Positions 7,405 through 16,548 of a DNA stretch of 41,557 nt are shown here, piece after piece (the stretch's first letter is position 1; the number at the start of each line of letters is the position of its first letter). The translations under genes and the position numbers were made by a program. The stretch is from an uncultured Algibacter sp. (GTDB lineage: Bacteria > Bacteroidota > Bacteroidia > Flavobacteriales > Flavobacteriaceae), in the NCBI GenBank assembly GCA_938003745.1, contig CALKXS010000022.1, forward strand, positions 1-41,557, written 5' to 3'. Below the pieces are notes generated by a model. That model ran no database searches. It had not been told where the DNA came from and worked only from the letters and a program-made list of their open reading frames with translations.

Positions 7405-10400
7405 CTATAAGGATTTTACTAAAATCTCTTCATTTATATAAATTAAGTACTTTTTATGTGTTTCTATTTGCATTTCGCTCAATATATCTTTATATATCTG
7501 TAATTGTTGTTTGTGTTTTTTGTCTTCTGTTCCTGTTTTATAATCTATTATTATTGCTTTGTTGTCTTTATTAATAACAATTCTATCCGGTCTTAAAACA
7601 ATACCATCTTTACTAATAATGTCTCTTTCATTGTGTATTGTGTAGTTAGACGAATAATAGTCTTTTAATAAAGGATGATTTGTAATAGTAAGAATAGTCT
7701 CTTTTATAGATTTAGCCTGTTCATTGGTTAGTAATGATTTGCTTTTATAATCAGTTATAACGCTTTCAATATCTTCTTGGGTTTTGATACCAGACATTAT
7801 ATCATGTGTTAGGTTACCTTTTTCAATAGCTTGAGCTTGATTGGTGTCCCATAAATATCCAGAGTTTGTAACAATTTTAATATTGTGATCTTCTTTTGAT
7901 GTTGAGATAAAATTTTCTTGCTGTGTAGTTTTATTAGATTCTAAGCTAGGGGTAGGGGCAGTTAATCTTTTTTTGTTGCCAAAACTATAGTTAAGTTGAG
8001 CGTCATCCCAGATACCAAGTTGGGTTAAGTAATTGATAAGTAAGCCAGAATATTTTTTAGACTTTGATTCTTCTTTTAAACCGCTATCGTTTTTTGATAT
8101 AATATAAAGTTGTTCTACAGGTCGCGTTAGTGATACATATAATAGATTAATATTGTCTAGCTCTTGTTCTGCTTGGTGCTTGTTATATATTATAGCACCT
8201 TGATCTCCAAAATTTTGAAAATCTTTATTGTAATTTAATAATGTATGAGAAAACCCATTGTAGTTTTCTTTATTTATTGGAAACCACTCTTTTGGTTCTA
8301 ATTCTCTATAAATATCTAAATCTGCATAAGGAAATATCACAACAGGAAACTCTAGTCCTTTAGATTTATGAATAGTCATTATTTGAACTGCATTTTGTCC
8401 TTGTGGAGATACAATGCTTAAAGATTCTTTTTTCTTGTCAAAGTATTCTAAGAACCCAGAAAGGTTTGATCCTTTTTTATGAGTAAAGTCTAAAACAATA
8501 TCTAAATAAAACTGTACATAGGCGTTTGATTCTGGTATTAAATTAAAACACCTTACAATGGTTTCTACCATATCATAAAGTGAGTATTGTAAAAGAGTAT
8601 TGTTATTTATATAAATATTAAATTTCTCAAAACTTTTAAATAATTCTGTAGTAGATAGATTTACGTGATTAGAGAAAAATTCATGTTTGTTTTTAATATT
8701 AAAAGTTGTTGTCAAGTAATTTAGCGCGTCTAATTTAGCTTCACTATTTTTAGGGTGTAGTATGAGATTTAGCAAATTATTTATGAAAACTACTTCTGGG
8801 GCTTTGTTAATTAACAGGGTTTCTGAAGATATAATTTGGATGCCTTTTTTGCTTAAATAATCAGCAACGGCTACGCCTTCTTTTTTCTTTCTAACTATTA
8901 TACAAATGTCTTCTAAGGCATAGTTGTTCTCGAGGCATTTGTTAATGGCTTTATAAACTTCTTTAGGGAAAATTTCATTTCTATCATCCTCTTTTTCTAA
9001 ATCTAAAAATGATAATTCTACATAGCCTTCCTCTGTTTTTGAAATGTTTTGATGCGCATTATCGTATAATGTTTCATAATCTTTATCACTAAAAACATTA
9101 TGAGCTAAATATTGAAAAAAACCATTATTAAAATTAACAACTTCTTTAAAACTGCGATAATTAGCTTCAAGATTTTTTACATTTTGAATTATTGGAAAAG
9201 GTGTTTCGGTTTTATTGAATAAATCTATAAACTGTTCTGCTTTTCCACCTCGCCACCTATATATGGCTTGCTTAGAATCACCTACTAACATGGTTGTTCC
9301 GTTTTCGGCAGATAATGAATTTTCTAATAATGGAATTAAATTTTCCCATTGTAAAACAGAGGTGTCTTGAAATTCGTCAATAAAATAATGTTTAAATTTT
9401 TCACCAATACGCTCATAAATAAAAGGTGTTGGTTGGTTTTTAATTTCATTACTTATTATTGTATTGAATTCTGAAATAAGCATTTTATTTTGCTCATCTT
9501 TTAAGGTAGTCAACTCTTTATCTATGGCATTTAGAACAGATAAAGGTGTGATGTTTTTATAAAAAGCATTGAAAAATCTATATTGAAAAATGGCATTTTT
9601 TGTACTGTAAAAAGCTGTGGCTATTTGAGGCTGAATTTGTTCTATAATTGATGCAATATCCTCATTAACACGTTTAGGATATAATGTTGCTGTTTCAAGG
9701 TTTTCTTGCCATTTAGTTTCAAAGTTAAGACTGAATTTTTTGTTAGCTATATTTTTAAAGTGTTTTGGCAAATAAGACCTGTTAAAGTCATTAAACTCTA
9801 AACCAGATTTACTAATAAGTGTTAAAACGTTTTCGGCAATTTCAATAGTACTAGATTCTAATGTAGCAATTTCAGTTTTTAAATGTGACTTAAGAGTTTT
9901 AAATTCTTGAAGAGATTTGTTTTTTAAGGTTTTTATAAAAGGAATATCATTTTCATTAACAAGTAGTTTTGATATTTTATTAAAATCGAAAGCTACATCC
10001 CAACTTTTGTCGTCGTCAGCTTTTTCAATTGCAAAATCAACTAATATTTTTGTGATTTCTTTATTTGTTCCGGCTTTTGCAATAAGGCTGTCTACAGCTT
10101 CACTAAGTAGGGAGTCTTGGTCTAATTCTACTTCAAAATTTATAGGGAGTTTTAAATCGTATGCAAAAGTTCTAATTAGTTTATGTGTAAATCCGTCAAT
10201 GGTAGAAATATCAAAAGCTGCATAGTTGTGTATTATAGTTTGCAATAGGTTTTTAGATTTGTTATGAAGAACTTCTGGTTGCATTTGTAAATCTTCAGAA
10301 ATTGCAATGAACATATCATGCTTGTCATTTAAAATACGTGCATCAGAAAATATTTTTAGCATATCAATAATACGTTCTTTCATTTCGGCGACAGCCTTAT

Positions 10401-10545
10401 TTGTAAATGTTATTGCTAAAACACGTTTAAAATGATTTGAATTATTAGAGCTGAATAAAATCTTTAAATATTCTTTTACCAGAGTGTATGTCTTCCCGCT
10501 TCCTGCAGAGGCATTGTATATTGTAAAAGAATTTTGATTTTCCAT
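7405..10545 (-). CDS. addA: AddA-like UvrD/REP helicase-nuclease
   Basis: A 1046-residue superfamily 1A helicase fused to a RecB-type nuclease. The helicase motifs are in order: Walker A NASAGSGKTYTL (about 10-21), LAITFTNKAVAEMKERI (Ia), FIDEFQDTSVLQW (Walker B, about 390), LVGDSKQAIYRWRGG (III), NYRS (IV), IMTIHKSKGLEFPVVIFP (V) and LLYVSLTRPVEQLYI (VI). The C-terminal nuclease shows EKGNLTHDIM, LRPDRIVI and AIIIDYKTG, then QLQIYKDIL. With the AddB-like gene it would resect double-strand breaks. Length and both catalytic centres appear intact. It is divergent from sod. The order addA, ompA, addB on one strand is unusual because an unrelated outer-membrane gene with its own promoter and terminator splits the pair. 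Confidence 0.9.
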   Translation of the reverse strand: MENQNSFTIYNASAGSGKTYTLVKEYLKILFSSNNSNHFKRVLAITFTNKAVAEMKERIIDMLKIFSDARILNDKHDMFIAISEDLQMQPEVLHNKSKNLLQTIIHNYAAFDISTIDGFTHKLIRTFAYDLKLPINFEVELDQDSLLSEAVDSLIAKAGTNKEITKILVDFAIEKADDDKSWDVAFDFNKISKLLVNENDIPFIKTLKNKSLQEFKTLKSHLKTEIATLESSTIEIAENVLTLISKSGLEFNDFNRSYLPKHFKNIANKKFSLNFETKWQENLETATLYPKRVNEDIASIIEQIQPQIATAFYSTKNAIFQYRFFNAFYKNITPLSVLNAIDKELTTLKDEQNKMLISEFNTIISNEIKNQPTPFIYERIGEKFKHYFIDEFQDTSVLQWENLIPLLENSLSAENGTTMLVGDSKQAIYRWRGGKAEQFIDLFNKTETPFPIIQNVKNLEANYRSFKEVVNFNNGFFQYLAHNVFSDKDYETLYDNAHQNISKTEEGYVELSFLDLEKEDDRNEIFPKEVYKAINKCLENNYALEDICIIVRKKKEGVAVADYLSKKGIQIISSETLLINKAPEVVFINNLLNLILHPKNSEAKLDALNYLTTTFNIKNKHEFFSNHVNLSTTELFKSFEKFNIYINNNTLLQYSLYDMVETIVRCFNLIPESNAYVQFYLDIVLDFTHKKGSNLSGFLEYFDKKKESLSIVSPQGQNAVQIMTIHKSKGLEFPVVIFPYADLDIYRELEPKEWFPINKENYNGFSHTLLNYNKDFQNFGDQGAIIYNKHQAEQELDNINLLYVSLTRPVEQLYIISKNDSGLKEESKSKKYSGLLINYLTQLGIWDDAQLNYSFGNKKRLTAPTPSLESNKTTQQENFISTSKEDHNIKIVTNSGYLWDTNQAQAIEKGNLTHDIMSGIKTQEDIESVITDYKSKSLLTNEQAKSIKETILTITNHPLLKDYYSSNYTIHNERDIISKDGIVLRPDRIVINKDNKAIIIDYKTGTEDKKHKQQLQIYKDILSEMQIETHKKYLIYINEEILVKSL

Positions 10546-10625
10546 AAACTGATATTTGGATACAAGATAAAAACTATCAATGATTTCATAACAATTAATT
10601 ATTTTTAATTGAAGTGTTTTATATG

Positions 10626-10633
10626 TAAATTTG
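10626..10633 (+). promoter_or_regulatory. Possible -7 box of the sod promoter
   Basis: TAAATTTG matches TAnnTTTG 38 bases before the sod ATG. A TTG at the right distance upstream is not clear, so this is only a half match. Confidence 0.4.
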
Positions 10634-10670
10634 AATAAAAATAAATACTAATATTTTAAAATAAAAAATT

Positions 10671-11279
10671 ATGGCTTTTGAATTACCAGAATTAGGATAC
10701 GCATATGACGCTTTAGAACCTCACATGGATACAAGAACTATGGAGATACACCATACAAAACATCACCAAGGGTATACAAATAACTTAAACAATGCTATTG
10801 CTGGTACAGATTTAGAAGGAAAATCTATTGAAGATATTCTTACTAATTTAGATATGGATAATGGAGCAGTTCGTAATAATGGAGGAGGTTTTTATAATCA
10901 CTCATTATTCTGGTCTGTAATGAGTCCAGAAGACAAAGGGTATTTATCTGGAGATTTAAAAGATGCTATTGAGGCAGCTTATGGATCTAAAGATGAGTTT
11001 ATTGCTGCTTTTAGTAAAGCTGCTGCAACACGTTTTGGATCTGGTTGGGCATGGTTATGTGTGCATAAAGGAGGAAAAGTAGAAATTTGTTCTACACCAA
11101 ATCAAGACAATCCATTAATGCCAGGAGTTGCTTGTGAAGGAACACCAATTTTAGGACTTGATGTATGGGAGCATGCTTATTACTTAAACTACCAAAACAG
11201 ACGTCCAGATTATATTAAAGCATTTTTTAGTGTAGTAAACTGGAACGAAGCTGAAAGACGTTACGCTGAAGCAAAGTAA
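10671..11279 (+). CDS. sodA: Superoxide dismutase, Fe/Mn family
   Basis: A 202-residue cytoplasmic enzyme that converts superoxide to hydrogen peroxide and oxygen. All four metal ligands are visible: H27 ([13 protein letters not shown]), H77 (FYNHSLFW), D164 and H168 ([20 protein letters not shown]). GSGWAWL is the usual core motif. The [11 protein letters not shown] region resembles Mn-type enzymes, but metal choice in Bacteroidota is often flexible, so Fe or Mn cannot be fixed. It is single-gene, with its own downstream hairpin terminator. The product is full length with no signal peptide. Confidence 0.97.
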   Translation: MAFELPELGYAYDALEPHMDTRTMEIHHTKHHQGYTNNLNNAIAGTDLEGKSIEDILTNLDMDNGAVRNNGGGFYNHSLFWSVMSPEDKGYLSGDLKDAIEAAYGSKDEFIAAFSKAAATRFGSGWAWLCVHKGGKVEICSTPNQDNPLMPGVACEGTPILGLDVWEHAYYLNYQNRRPDYIKAFFSVVNWNEAERRYAEAK

Positions 11280-11306
11280 TTAGTTTTATCATAATAATTA
11301 TAACTG

Positions 11307-11335
11307 GCCGTTTCTATTTATAGAAGCGGCTTTTT
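11307..11335 (+). terminator. Terminator after sod
   Basis: GCCGTTTCT and AGAAGCGGC pair (one G-T wobble) around a short loop and are followed by TTTTT. Confidence 0.85.
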
Positions 11336-11367
11336 ATTTTAGTGTTTTAACTCTTAGATAGATTGAT

Positions 11368-12279
11368 ATGAGATATAGTTTGATTTTTTTAATAATGGTT
11401 GTTGTTAATTACGGGTTCGCTCAACAAGAGGCGAGTGTCAATTTAATAGAAAATCATATAAAAAACATTACTAAAACCAAGGAGTATAGGAATTATTCAA
11501 ATATTAATCAGTTAAATAAAATAGCAGATTATATCAAAACTGAATTTATAAAATCGTCGGATAACGTTTCGTTTCAAGAGTATATGGTTGATGGAAAAAG
11601 GTATAAAAATGTTATAACTTCTTTTGGTATTGAAAACAATAAAAGAATTATCATTGGTGCTCATTATGATGTTTGTGGAAATCAAGAGGGGGCAGACGAT
11701 AATGCAAGCGGTGTTGTAGGTTTGCTTGAATTGTCAAGAATGTTAAAAAAGACTAAATTAAATTACAGAATAGATTTAGTTGCTTATACACTTGAAGAAC
11801 CTCCTTTTTTTAGAACTGAAAATATGGGAAGTTATATTCATGCAAAATCTTTAGTTAAAGATGATGTTAATGTATATGGAATGATAAGTCTTGAAATGAT
11901 TGGATATTTTTCTAATGAAGAAAATTCACAGTTTTATCCAGACCCTAGACTAGAACTAGTTTATGGTAATAAAGGTGATTTTATAACAGTTGTAAATAAA
12001 TCAAAGAAAAAGCAATTTGCAATAGATTTTGGGAGTTCTTTCAAAGAGAACGCGATTATTAAAACTATTGTTTTTGATAGTGAGCCAAATAAGCAATCAA
12101 TAGATTATTCTGATCATTTAAATTATTGGAAATTTGGTTTTAGTGCAGTAATGATTACAGATACTGCTTTCTTGAGAAATAAAAACTATCATAAGAAAAC
12201 AGACATTCTAGAGACTTTAAATTTGAATAAAATGTCTAAAGTGATTAACGCTGTTTATAAGGCTTTTATTTCTTTATAA
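11368..12279 (+). CDS. Secreted M28-family metallopeptidase
   Basis: A 303-residue zinc peptidase with an N-terminal signal peptide (MRYSLIFLIMVVVNYGFAQ). The di-zinc site motifs of M28 are present: IIGAHYDVC (His, about 97), the bridging Asp in EGADDNASGVVGLLEL, the catalytic Glu-Glu in YTLEEPPFF, a Glu-containing MISLEMIGYFS, and the late metal His in TAFLRNKNYHKKTDILETLN. It would cleave N-terminal residues from peptides in the periplasm or outside the cell. It belongs to the small single-domain M28 group close to bacterial aminopeptidases. No partner gene is evident. Confidence 0.92.
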   Translation: MRYSLIFLIMVVVNYGFAQQEASVNLIENHIKNITKTKEYRNYSNINQLNKIADYIKTEFIKSSDNVSFQEYMVDGKRYKNVITSFGIENNKRIIIGAHYDVCGNQEGADDNASGVVGLLELSRMLKKTKLNYRIDLVAYTLEEPPFFRTENMGSYIHAKSLVKDDVNVYGMISLEMIGYFSNEENSQFYPDPRLELVYGNKGDFITVVNKSKKKQFAIDFGSSFKENAIIKTIVFDSEPNKQSIDYSDHLNYWKFGFSAVMITDTAFLRNKNYHKKTDILETLNLNKMSKVINAVYKAFISL

Positions 12280-12327
12280 TAGTATTAAAGAAGATTTATT
12301 TCTCAGCAAAGTTTACAAAATGAAAAA

Positions 12328-12391
12328 GACGAACTTACGTTTACCTTTTTGCTCCAAATCTACCATAAACTTAACTTACTTATGTTATGGT
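12328..12391 (+). repeat. Decayed first copy of a terminator plus stem-loop element
   Basis: GACGAAC..GTTTACC is a degraded version of the hairpin at 12541. It is followed by TTTTTGCTCCAAATCTACC and an inverted pair ACCATAA/TTATGGT enclosing CTTAACTTACTTATG. Roughly 45 bases align with the second copy at only a few mismatches. Confidence 0.75.
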
Positions 12392-12540
12392 TCTTCAAAG
12401 ATATATGTGTTCTAAAAACTGTTAATTTTTTTGGCTAAACGGTTTGTATTTCAGCTTAAGCGAAGTTGTGGTTAATAACAGGGTAAAAGGTTGGGTTTGT
12501 AGTAAATCTCTTTTTAATAGAATAAAAAGACATAAAAAAA

Positions 12541-12566
12541 GGCGAACAGATGTTCGCCTTTTTTTT
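12541..12566. terminator. Bidirectional terminator between the M28 gene and purF
   Basis: GGCGAAC-AGAT-GTTCGCC is a perfect 7-bp stem with a run of T on one side and of A on the other. It lies between two convergent genes and can serve both. Confidence 0.88.
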
Positions 12567-12607
12567 GCCCCAAATCTACCATGAACTTAACCTACTTATA
12601 TTATGGT
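12541..12607. repeat. Second copy of the terminator plus stem-loop element
   Basis: After the hairpin comes TTTTGCCCCAAATCTACC and the inverted pair ACCATGA/TTATGGT around ACTTAACCTACTTATA. Compared with copy one, the stem position A/T is replaced by a G-T wobble, which keeps pairing. The intergenic region 12280-12722 otherwise shows no open reading frame of note; a second inverted stretch (GAGTATTTTTTAGTTGAAATACTC, shortened here) lies near 12640-12662. Confidence 0.75.
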
Positions 12608-12722
12608 GATGCTAATTTATAGCTATTTCACATAATCTGAGTATTTTTTAGTTGAAATACTCATTTAACGGATAAAACGCGTTTACTACGGTTAAACCTC
12701 AGTGGTATTACCTGTTTACTAA

Positions 12723-14621
12723 TTAATATGCGCGCTCTTTGTTCCCTTCGTAAAAGTTAATGAAAGCACGATTAACAACTCTATTTCCTCCTGGAGTTGG
12801 ATAATGTCCAGTAAAGTACCAATCTCCTGAATGGTCTGGACAAGCCTTATGTAAGTCTTCAACAGATTGAAATATTATTTTCACTTCTGCATTTATGCTT
12901 TCGTCACTTAATAACTCTGCTATTTTATCAGAAATTTGTTCTGGTGTAAACGGATCGTAAATTTCTTTAACAAAGTTTTGTACGTGTTTATCATCCATTT
13001 CAATTTGCGTTAAGCATTTCTCGTAAACCTCTTTTACAATATGGAATTTATTATTATCCTTTAATAAGGCTAAAGCAGCTCTAAAAGCAACTAAACCTTC
13101 AAGATTTGCCATATCAATACCATAACAATCTGGATAACGTATTTGTGGTGCAGAAGACACTACAATGATTTTTTTAGGACTTAAACGATCAAGCATTTTT
13201 AAAATACTCATCTTTAAAGTTGTACCTCTTACAATACTGTCATCTATTATGACTAAGTTATCTGTAGGCTTAATAACGCCATAAGTAACATCATAGACGT
13301 GAGCAACCAAATCATCTCTACTACTATCTTCTGTAATAAAGGTTCTAAGTTTTACATCTTTAATGGCTATTTTTTCAACTCTTGCACGTTCAGATAAAAT
13401 CTCAGTAACTTTTTCTGCAGATAGTGAACGTTGACCATTTAAAATGGCATTAGTTTTTGTTTTATTTATAAAAGCTTCAGCAGTTTCCACCATTCCAAAA
13501 AACGAAGTTTCTGCAGTATTAGGTATAAAAGAAAAAACAGTGTTTTTAGTATCATTATCAATAGCCTTCAATACTTTTGGCATAACTAATTTACCAAGCT
13601 TTTTACGTTCTTGATATATTTCAGCATCACTACCACGAGAAAAGTATATGCGTTCAAAAGAACATGATTTTTTTTCTAAAGGTTCTAAAATTTGTTTGAT
13701 TCTAACTTCACCAGACTTTTTTGTAATAATTGCTTGCCCTGGACCTAACTCTTTAACATCATTAAAATCGACATTAAAAACAGTTTGAATAACTGGACGC
13801 TCAGAAGCTACAACTACAATTTCATCATCTTTATAATAGTACGCAGGTCTAATTCCTGCTGGATCTCTTAGTACAAAAGAATCTCCATGACCAATAAGTC
13901 CAGCCATAGCATAGCCTCCATCCCAATTTTTGGCAGCTCTGCGTAAAATTTTAGCAACCTTTAAACGTTCGGCAATTTGCGGAGAAGCTTCTCTTTTATT
14001 AAAACCTTCCTTCTTTAAGTCTTTGTATATTTTACTAACAGCATCATCAAGAAAATGACCTATTTTTTCCATTATGGTAATGGTGTCTGTATATTCTTTT
14101 GGGTGCTGTCCTAATTCAATTAAATTGCTAAAAAGTTCTTTAACATTTGTCATGTTAAAGTTTCCAGCCATAATTAAATTACGATGCATCCAGTTATTTT
14201 GTCTTAGAAAGGGGTGTACGCTTTCTACACTATTTTTTCCAAAAGTTCCATAACGTACATGACCTAATAAAACTTCCCCTACATAAGGTATGTTTTTTTT
14301 CTGAGCATCAACATCATCTGCATATTCAGGGTGATCTGTAAGTTCTTGGTTTATTCTATCGTTGATTTTAGCAAAAATATCTTGAATAGGCTGTTGTTGA
14401 ATAGATCTTACACGGCTAATGTAACGTTCTCCTGGTTTGGTATCTAGTTTAATACTTGCAAATCCAGCACCATCTTGACCACGATTATGCTGTTTCTCCA
14501 TCATGAGATACATTTTATTTACACCATAGAATGCGCTACCATATTTTTCTTTATAGTATTCTAGTGGTTTTAAAAGCCTTATCATGGCTATTCCACATTC
14601 ATGTTTTAATGCATCACTCAT
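12723..14621 (-). CDS. purF: Amidophosphoribosyltransferase
   Basis: A 632-residue PurF-type enzyme: glutamine and PRPP give phosphoribosylamine, the first step of purine synthesis. The N-terminal class II glutaminase has its catalytic Cys at position 9 (MSDALKHECGIAMIRLL), so a short propeptide is probably removed. GHVRYGTFGKNSVESVHPF is the glutaminase core. The phosphoribosyltransferase PRPP loop is LVIIDDSIVRGTTLK (about 450-465). The protein is over 100 residues longer than the E. coli enzyme (505), a form common in Bacteroidota, with extra sequence between the domains and at the C-terminus. The downstream PfkB gene is its upstream neighbour on the same strand, and purN lies further along. 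Confidence 0.94.
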   Translation of the reverse strand: MSDALKHECGIAMIRLLKPLEYYKEKYGSAFYGVNKMYLMMEKQHNRGQDGAGFASIKLDTKPGERYISRVRSIQQQPIQDIFAKINDRINQELTDHPEYADDVDAQKKNIPYVGEVLLGHVRYGTFGKNSVESVHPFLRQNNWMHRNLIMAGNFNMTNVKELFSNLIELGQHPKEYTDTITIMEKIGHFLDDAVSKIYKDLKKEGFNKREASPQIAERLKVAKILRRAAKNWDGGYAMAGLIGHGDSFVLRDPAGIRPAYYYKDDEIVVVASERPVIQTVFNVDFNDVKELGPGQAIITKKSGEVRIKQILEPLEKKSCSFERIYFSRGSDAEIYQERKKLGKLVMPKVLKAIDNDTKNTVFSFIPNTAETSFFGMVETAEAFINKTKTNAILNGQRSLSAEKVTEILSERARVEKIAIKDVKLRTFITEDSSRDDLVAHVYDVTYGVIKPTDNLVIIDDSIVRGTTLKMSILKMLDRLSPKKIIVVSSAPQIRYPDCYGIDMANLEGLVAFRAALALLKDNNKFHIVKEVYEKCLTQIEMDDKHVQNFVKEIYDPFTPEQISDKIAELLSDESINAEVKIIFQSVEDLHKACPDHSGDWYFTGHYPTPGGNRVVNRAFINFYEGNKERAY

Positions 14622-14660
14622 ACCTATTAATGTTTTTGCTTTCGCGGAATTTTTATAATC

Positions 14661-14683
14661 AAAAAAACGCTCGTAAAAGAGCG
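14661..14683 (-). terminator. Terminator after the PfkB kinase gene
   Basis: On the minus strand CGCTC-TTTTAC-GAGCG is followed by seven T. It lies between the PfkB gene and purF, so purF can be transcribed independently. Confidence 0.82.
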
Positions 14684-14690
14684 CATTAGT

Positions 14691-15617
14691 TTATGTTAAT
14701 TTTATTTCGAATTGTGTTAATTCTTTAAATTGTAATAAGCGTTTATGAACTTCCTCGTCCGATAAATTTTTCATACGTTCTGTTCCAAATTTTTCAACAC
14801 AAAAAGATGCAAGAGTAGATCCGTAGATTACTGCGTTTTTCATGTTTTCAAAAGAAGTGTCTCCGCTTTTAGCAATATAACCTGCAAAACCACCAGCAAA
14901 AGTATCACCGGCTCCTGTTGGGTCAAAAACTTCTTCTAAAGGTAATGCTGGAGCATAAAATACGTCTTCATTATGAAATAATAACGCACCATGTTCACCT
15001 TTTTTAATAACAACATATTTAGGTCCCATTTTATGAATTTTTTTTGCAGCAACAACTAGAGAATATTCTCCAGTAAGTTGTCTTGCTTCTTCATCATTAA
15101 TAGTAATCACATCAACGTTTTTTATAACATTATGCAAGTCGTCTAAAGCACAATCCATCCAAAAATTCATAGTGTCTAAAATAACAAGCTTTGGCTTTAT
15201 TGTCATTTGGTCGAGAACACTTTGTTGAACTAACGGATGTAAGTTACCTAACATTAATATTTTAGCATCTTTATAGTTCTCAGGAACTACAGGATTGAAA
15301 TTTTCAAGAGTGTTTAGTTCTGTAACCAATGTGTCGCGAGAATTCATATCATTATGATAACGACCACTCCAGAAAAATGTTTTTCCTTCTTGTACTATTT
15401 CTATACCAGAAATATCAATATTTTTATTTGATAATAAGTCTAAATATTCTTGAGGAAAATCACCTCCTACAATTGAAACAATAGATGAATCTACGTTGAA
15501 TTTAGATGCAGATAAACCTATATATGTAGCAGCGCCACCAAGAATTTTATCTGTTTTACCAAAAGGAGTTTCAATAGCGTCAAATGCTACGGTGCCAACA
15601 ATAACTAGTTTGCTCAT
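14691..15617 (-). CDS. PfkB/ribokinase-family sugar or nucleoside kinase
   Basis: A 308-residue kinase. The first PfkB signature region is LGGAATYIGLSASKF and the second is DPTGAGDTFAGGFAGYIA (about 230-247), with the catalytic Asp in GAGD. AKILMLGNLHP and VITINDEEARQLTG are other usual landmarks. The substrate is not identifiable. The position directly upstream of purF is a common Flavobacteria arrangement and fits a role with ribose or nucleosides, which is inference. The start ATG gives the usual short lead into the beta-sheet SKLVIVGTVAFDAI. Confidence 0.9.
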   Translation of the reverse strand: MSKLVIVGTVAFDAIETPFGKTDKILGGAATYIGLSASKFNVDSSIVSIVGGDFPQEYLDLLSNKNIDISGIEIVQEGKTFFWSGRYHNDMNSRDTLVTELNTLENFNPVVPENYKDAKILMLGNLHPLVQQSVLDQMTIKPKLVILDTMNFWMDCALDDLHNVIKNVDVITINDEEARQLTGEYSLVVAAKKIHKMGPKYVVIKKGEHGALLFHNEDVFYAPALPLEEVFDPTGAGDTFAGGFAGYIAKSGDTSFENMKNAVIYGSTLASFCVEKFGTERMKNLSDEEVHKRLLQFKELTQFEIKLT

Positions 15618-15828
15618 AAAAGAGGTTTGATGATTTTTTGCAAATATAATTCTTTTTAGATGTTAAAACTATAATCTTTAAAGATGATTATGCTATAATT
15701 TTTAGTAGAGATTAAAATTTTTAATGTGACTTTATAAAAATATTTGAGTCTAATATAATATAAGAAATTACTAATACTATTGAAATAAAAAATATTGAGG
15801 GATATTGCTTAGAATCAATTAGTAATAA

Positions 15829-15856
15829 TTCAAAAGGCGCTTTTTAGCGCCTTTTG
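15829..15856 (-). terminator. Terminator after the RNase HI gene
   Basis: TTCAAAAGGCGC and GCGCCTTTTGAA form a perfect 12-bp stem around TTTTA(A), 14 bases downstream of the stop codon on the minus strand. Confidence 0.88.
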
Positions 15857-15869
15857 AAATTAATAAAGT

Positions 15870-16511
15870 TTATTTTCTACCAAAGTCTGCAGGGATTTCT
15901 CCCCAAGCTTTTGTTTCCCATTTAACAATAACAGTATTATAGGTGTTGTTTTTTAGCCAATCTATAGCGCGATCAACTAAATCAAAAACAGGTTTGTTTT
16001 TATTAGTTCGTTCTAATTTCGTATTACATGTTTTTTTTCGCACCCAGCTCATAGCGGTTCTGGAGTCTGTGTAAAGTATACGGTTACTATTATTTTTTTT
16101 AAGAATAGCTAAGCCATGAACAAGTGCTAAAAATTCTCCTATATTATTTGTGCCTTGTTTAAAAGGACCTTGTATAAATAGTTGTTTTTTTGTTTTTGTA
16201 TCTACACCTCTATATTCCATGATTCCTGGATTTCCGCTTGAAGCGGCGTCGACAGCTATAGAGTTGTAATTTGGTTTTCCTATTCTTTTTAGTTGTTCGT
16301 GTGATAATTCGCTTTTAAAGCTTTTGCTTTTTCCAATAAAATCAAAATAATTTCCTTCTAAAGCATTCTTTGCGGCTTCAATAGTTGGAAAAGATTTGTA
16401 TTGAGCTCCAGGGTAATCTTTTATTTGTTTTTTACAGGCATTCCAAGTTTCAAAAACACCAATTTTGTGTCCTTGCCAAACCGTATAATATTTCTTTTTT
16501 TTAGAAGCCAT
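15870..16511 (-). CDS. rnhA: Viroplasmin-RNase HI fusion protein
   Basis: A ribonuclease HI that cuts RNA in RNA-DNA hybrids. The start is placed at the ATG at 16511 (MASKKKKYYTVWQG), giving 213 residues; the longer ORF in the track would overlap purN and adds a non-conserved leader. Residues about 5-50 form the viroplasmin/caulimovirus-VI module (YYTVWQGHKIGVFETWNACK...), which binds hybrids. The catalytic domain shows D in SIAVDAASSGNPG, E in NNIGEFLALVHG, D in ILYTDSRTAM and D in GEIPADFGRK, the complete DEDD set. The gene lies 37 bases after purN on the same strand, so the two are probably co-transcribed. Confidence 0.93.
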   Translation of the reverse strand: MASKKKKYYTVWQGHKIGVFETWNACKKQIKDYPGAQYKSFPTIEAAKNALEGNYFDFIGKSKSFKSELSHEQLKRIGKPNYNSIAVDAASSGNPGIMEYRGVDTKTKKQLFIQGPFKQGTNNIGEFLALVHGLAILKKNNSNRILYTDSRTAMSWVRKKTCNTKLERTNKNKPVFDLVDRAIDWLKNNTYNTVIVKWETKAWGEIPADFGRK

Positions 16512-16548
16512 TTGTTTTTTACTTCCGCTTAAAGCGAAAAATTGTAAT

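Noticed and set aside
9917-10225. Plus-strand ORF inside addA
   Set aside because: Antisense shadow of the helicase-nuclease gene.
1169-10545. A defence system built around the AddAB-like nucleases and the hydrolase
   Set aside because: The helicase-nuclease pair has the domains of normal recombination enzymes and sits with an OmpA gene; no defence-specific domains were seen.
12280-12722. CRISPR-like repeats
   Set aside because: Only two copies 210 bases apart with terminator hairpins; no regular spacers and no cas genes in the window.
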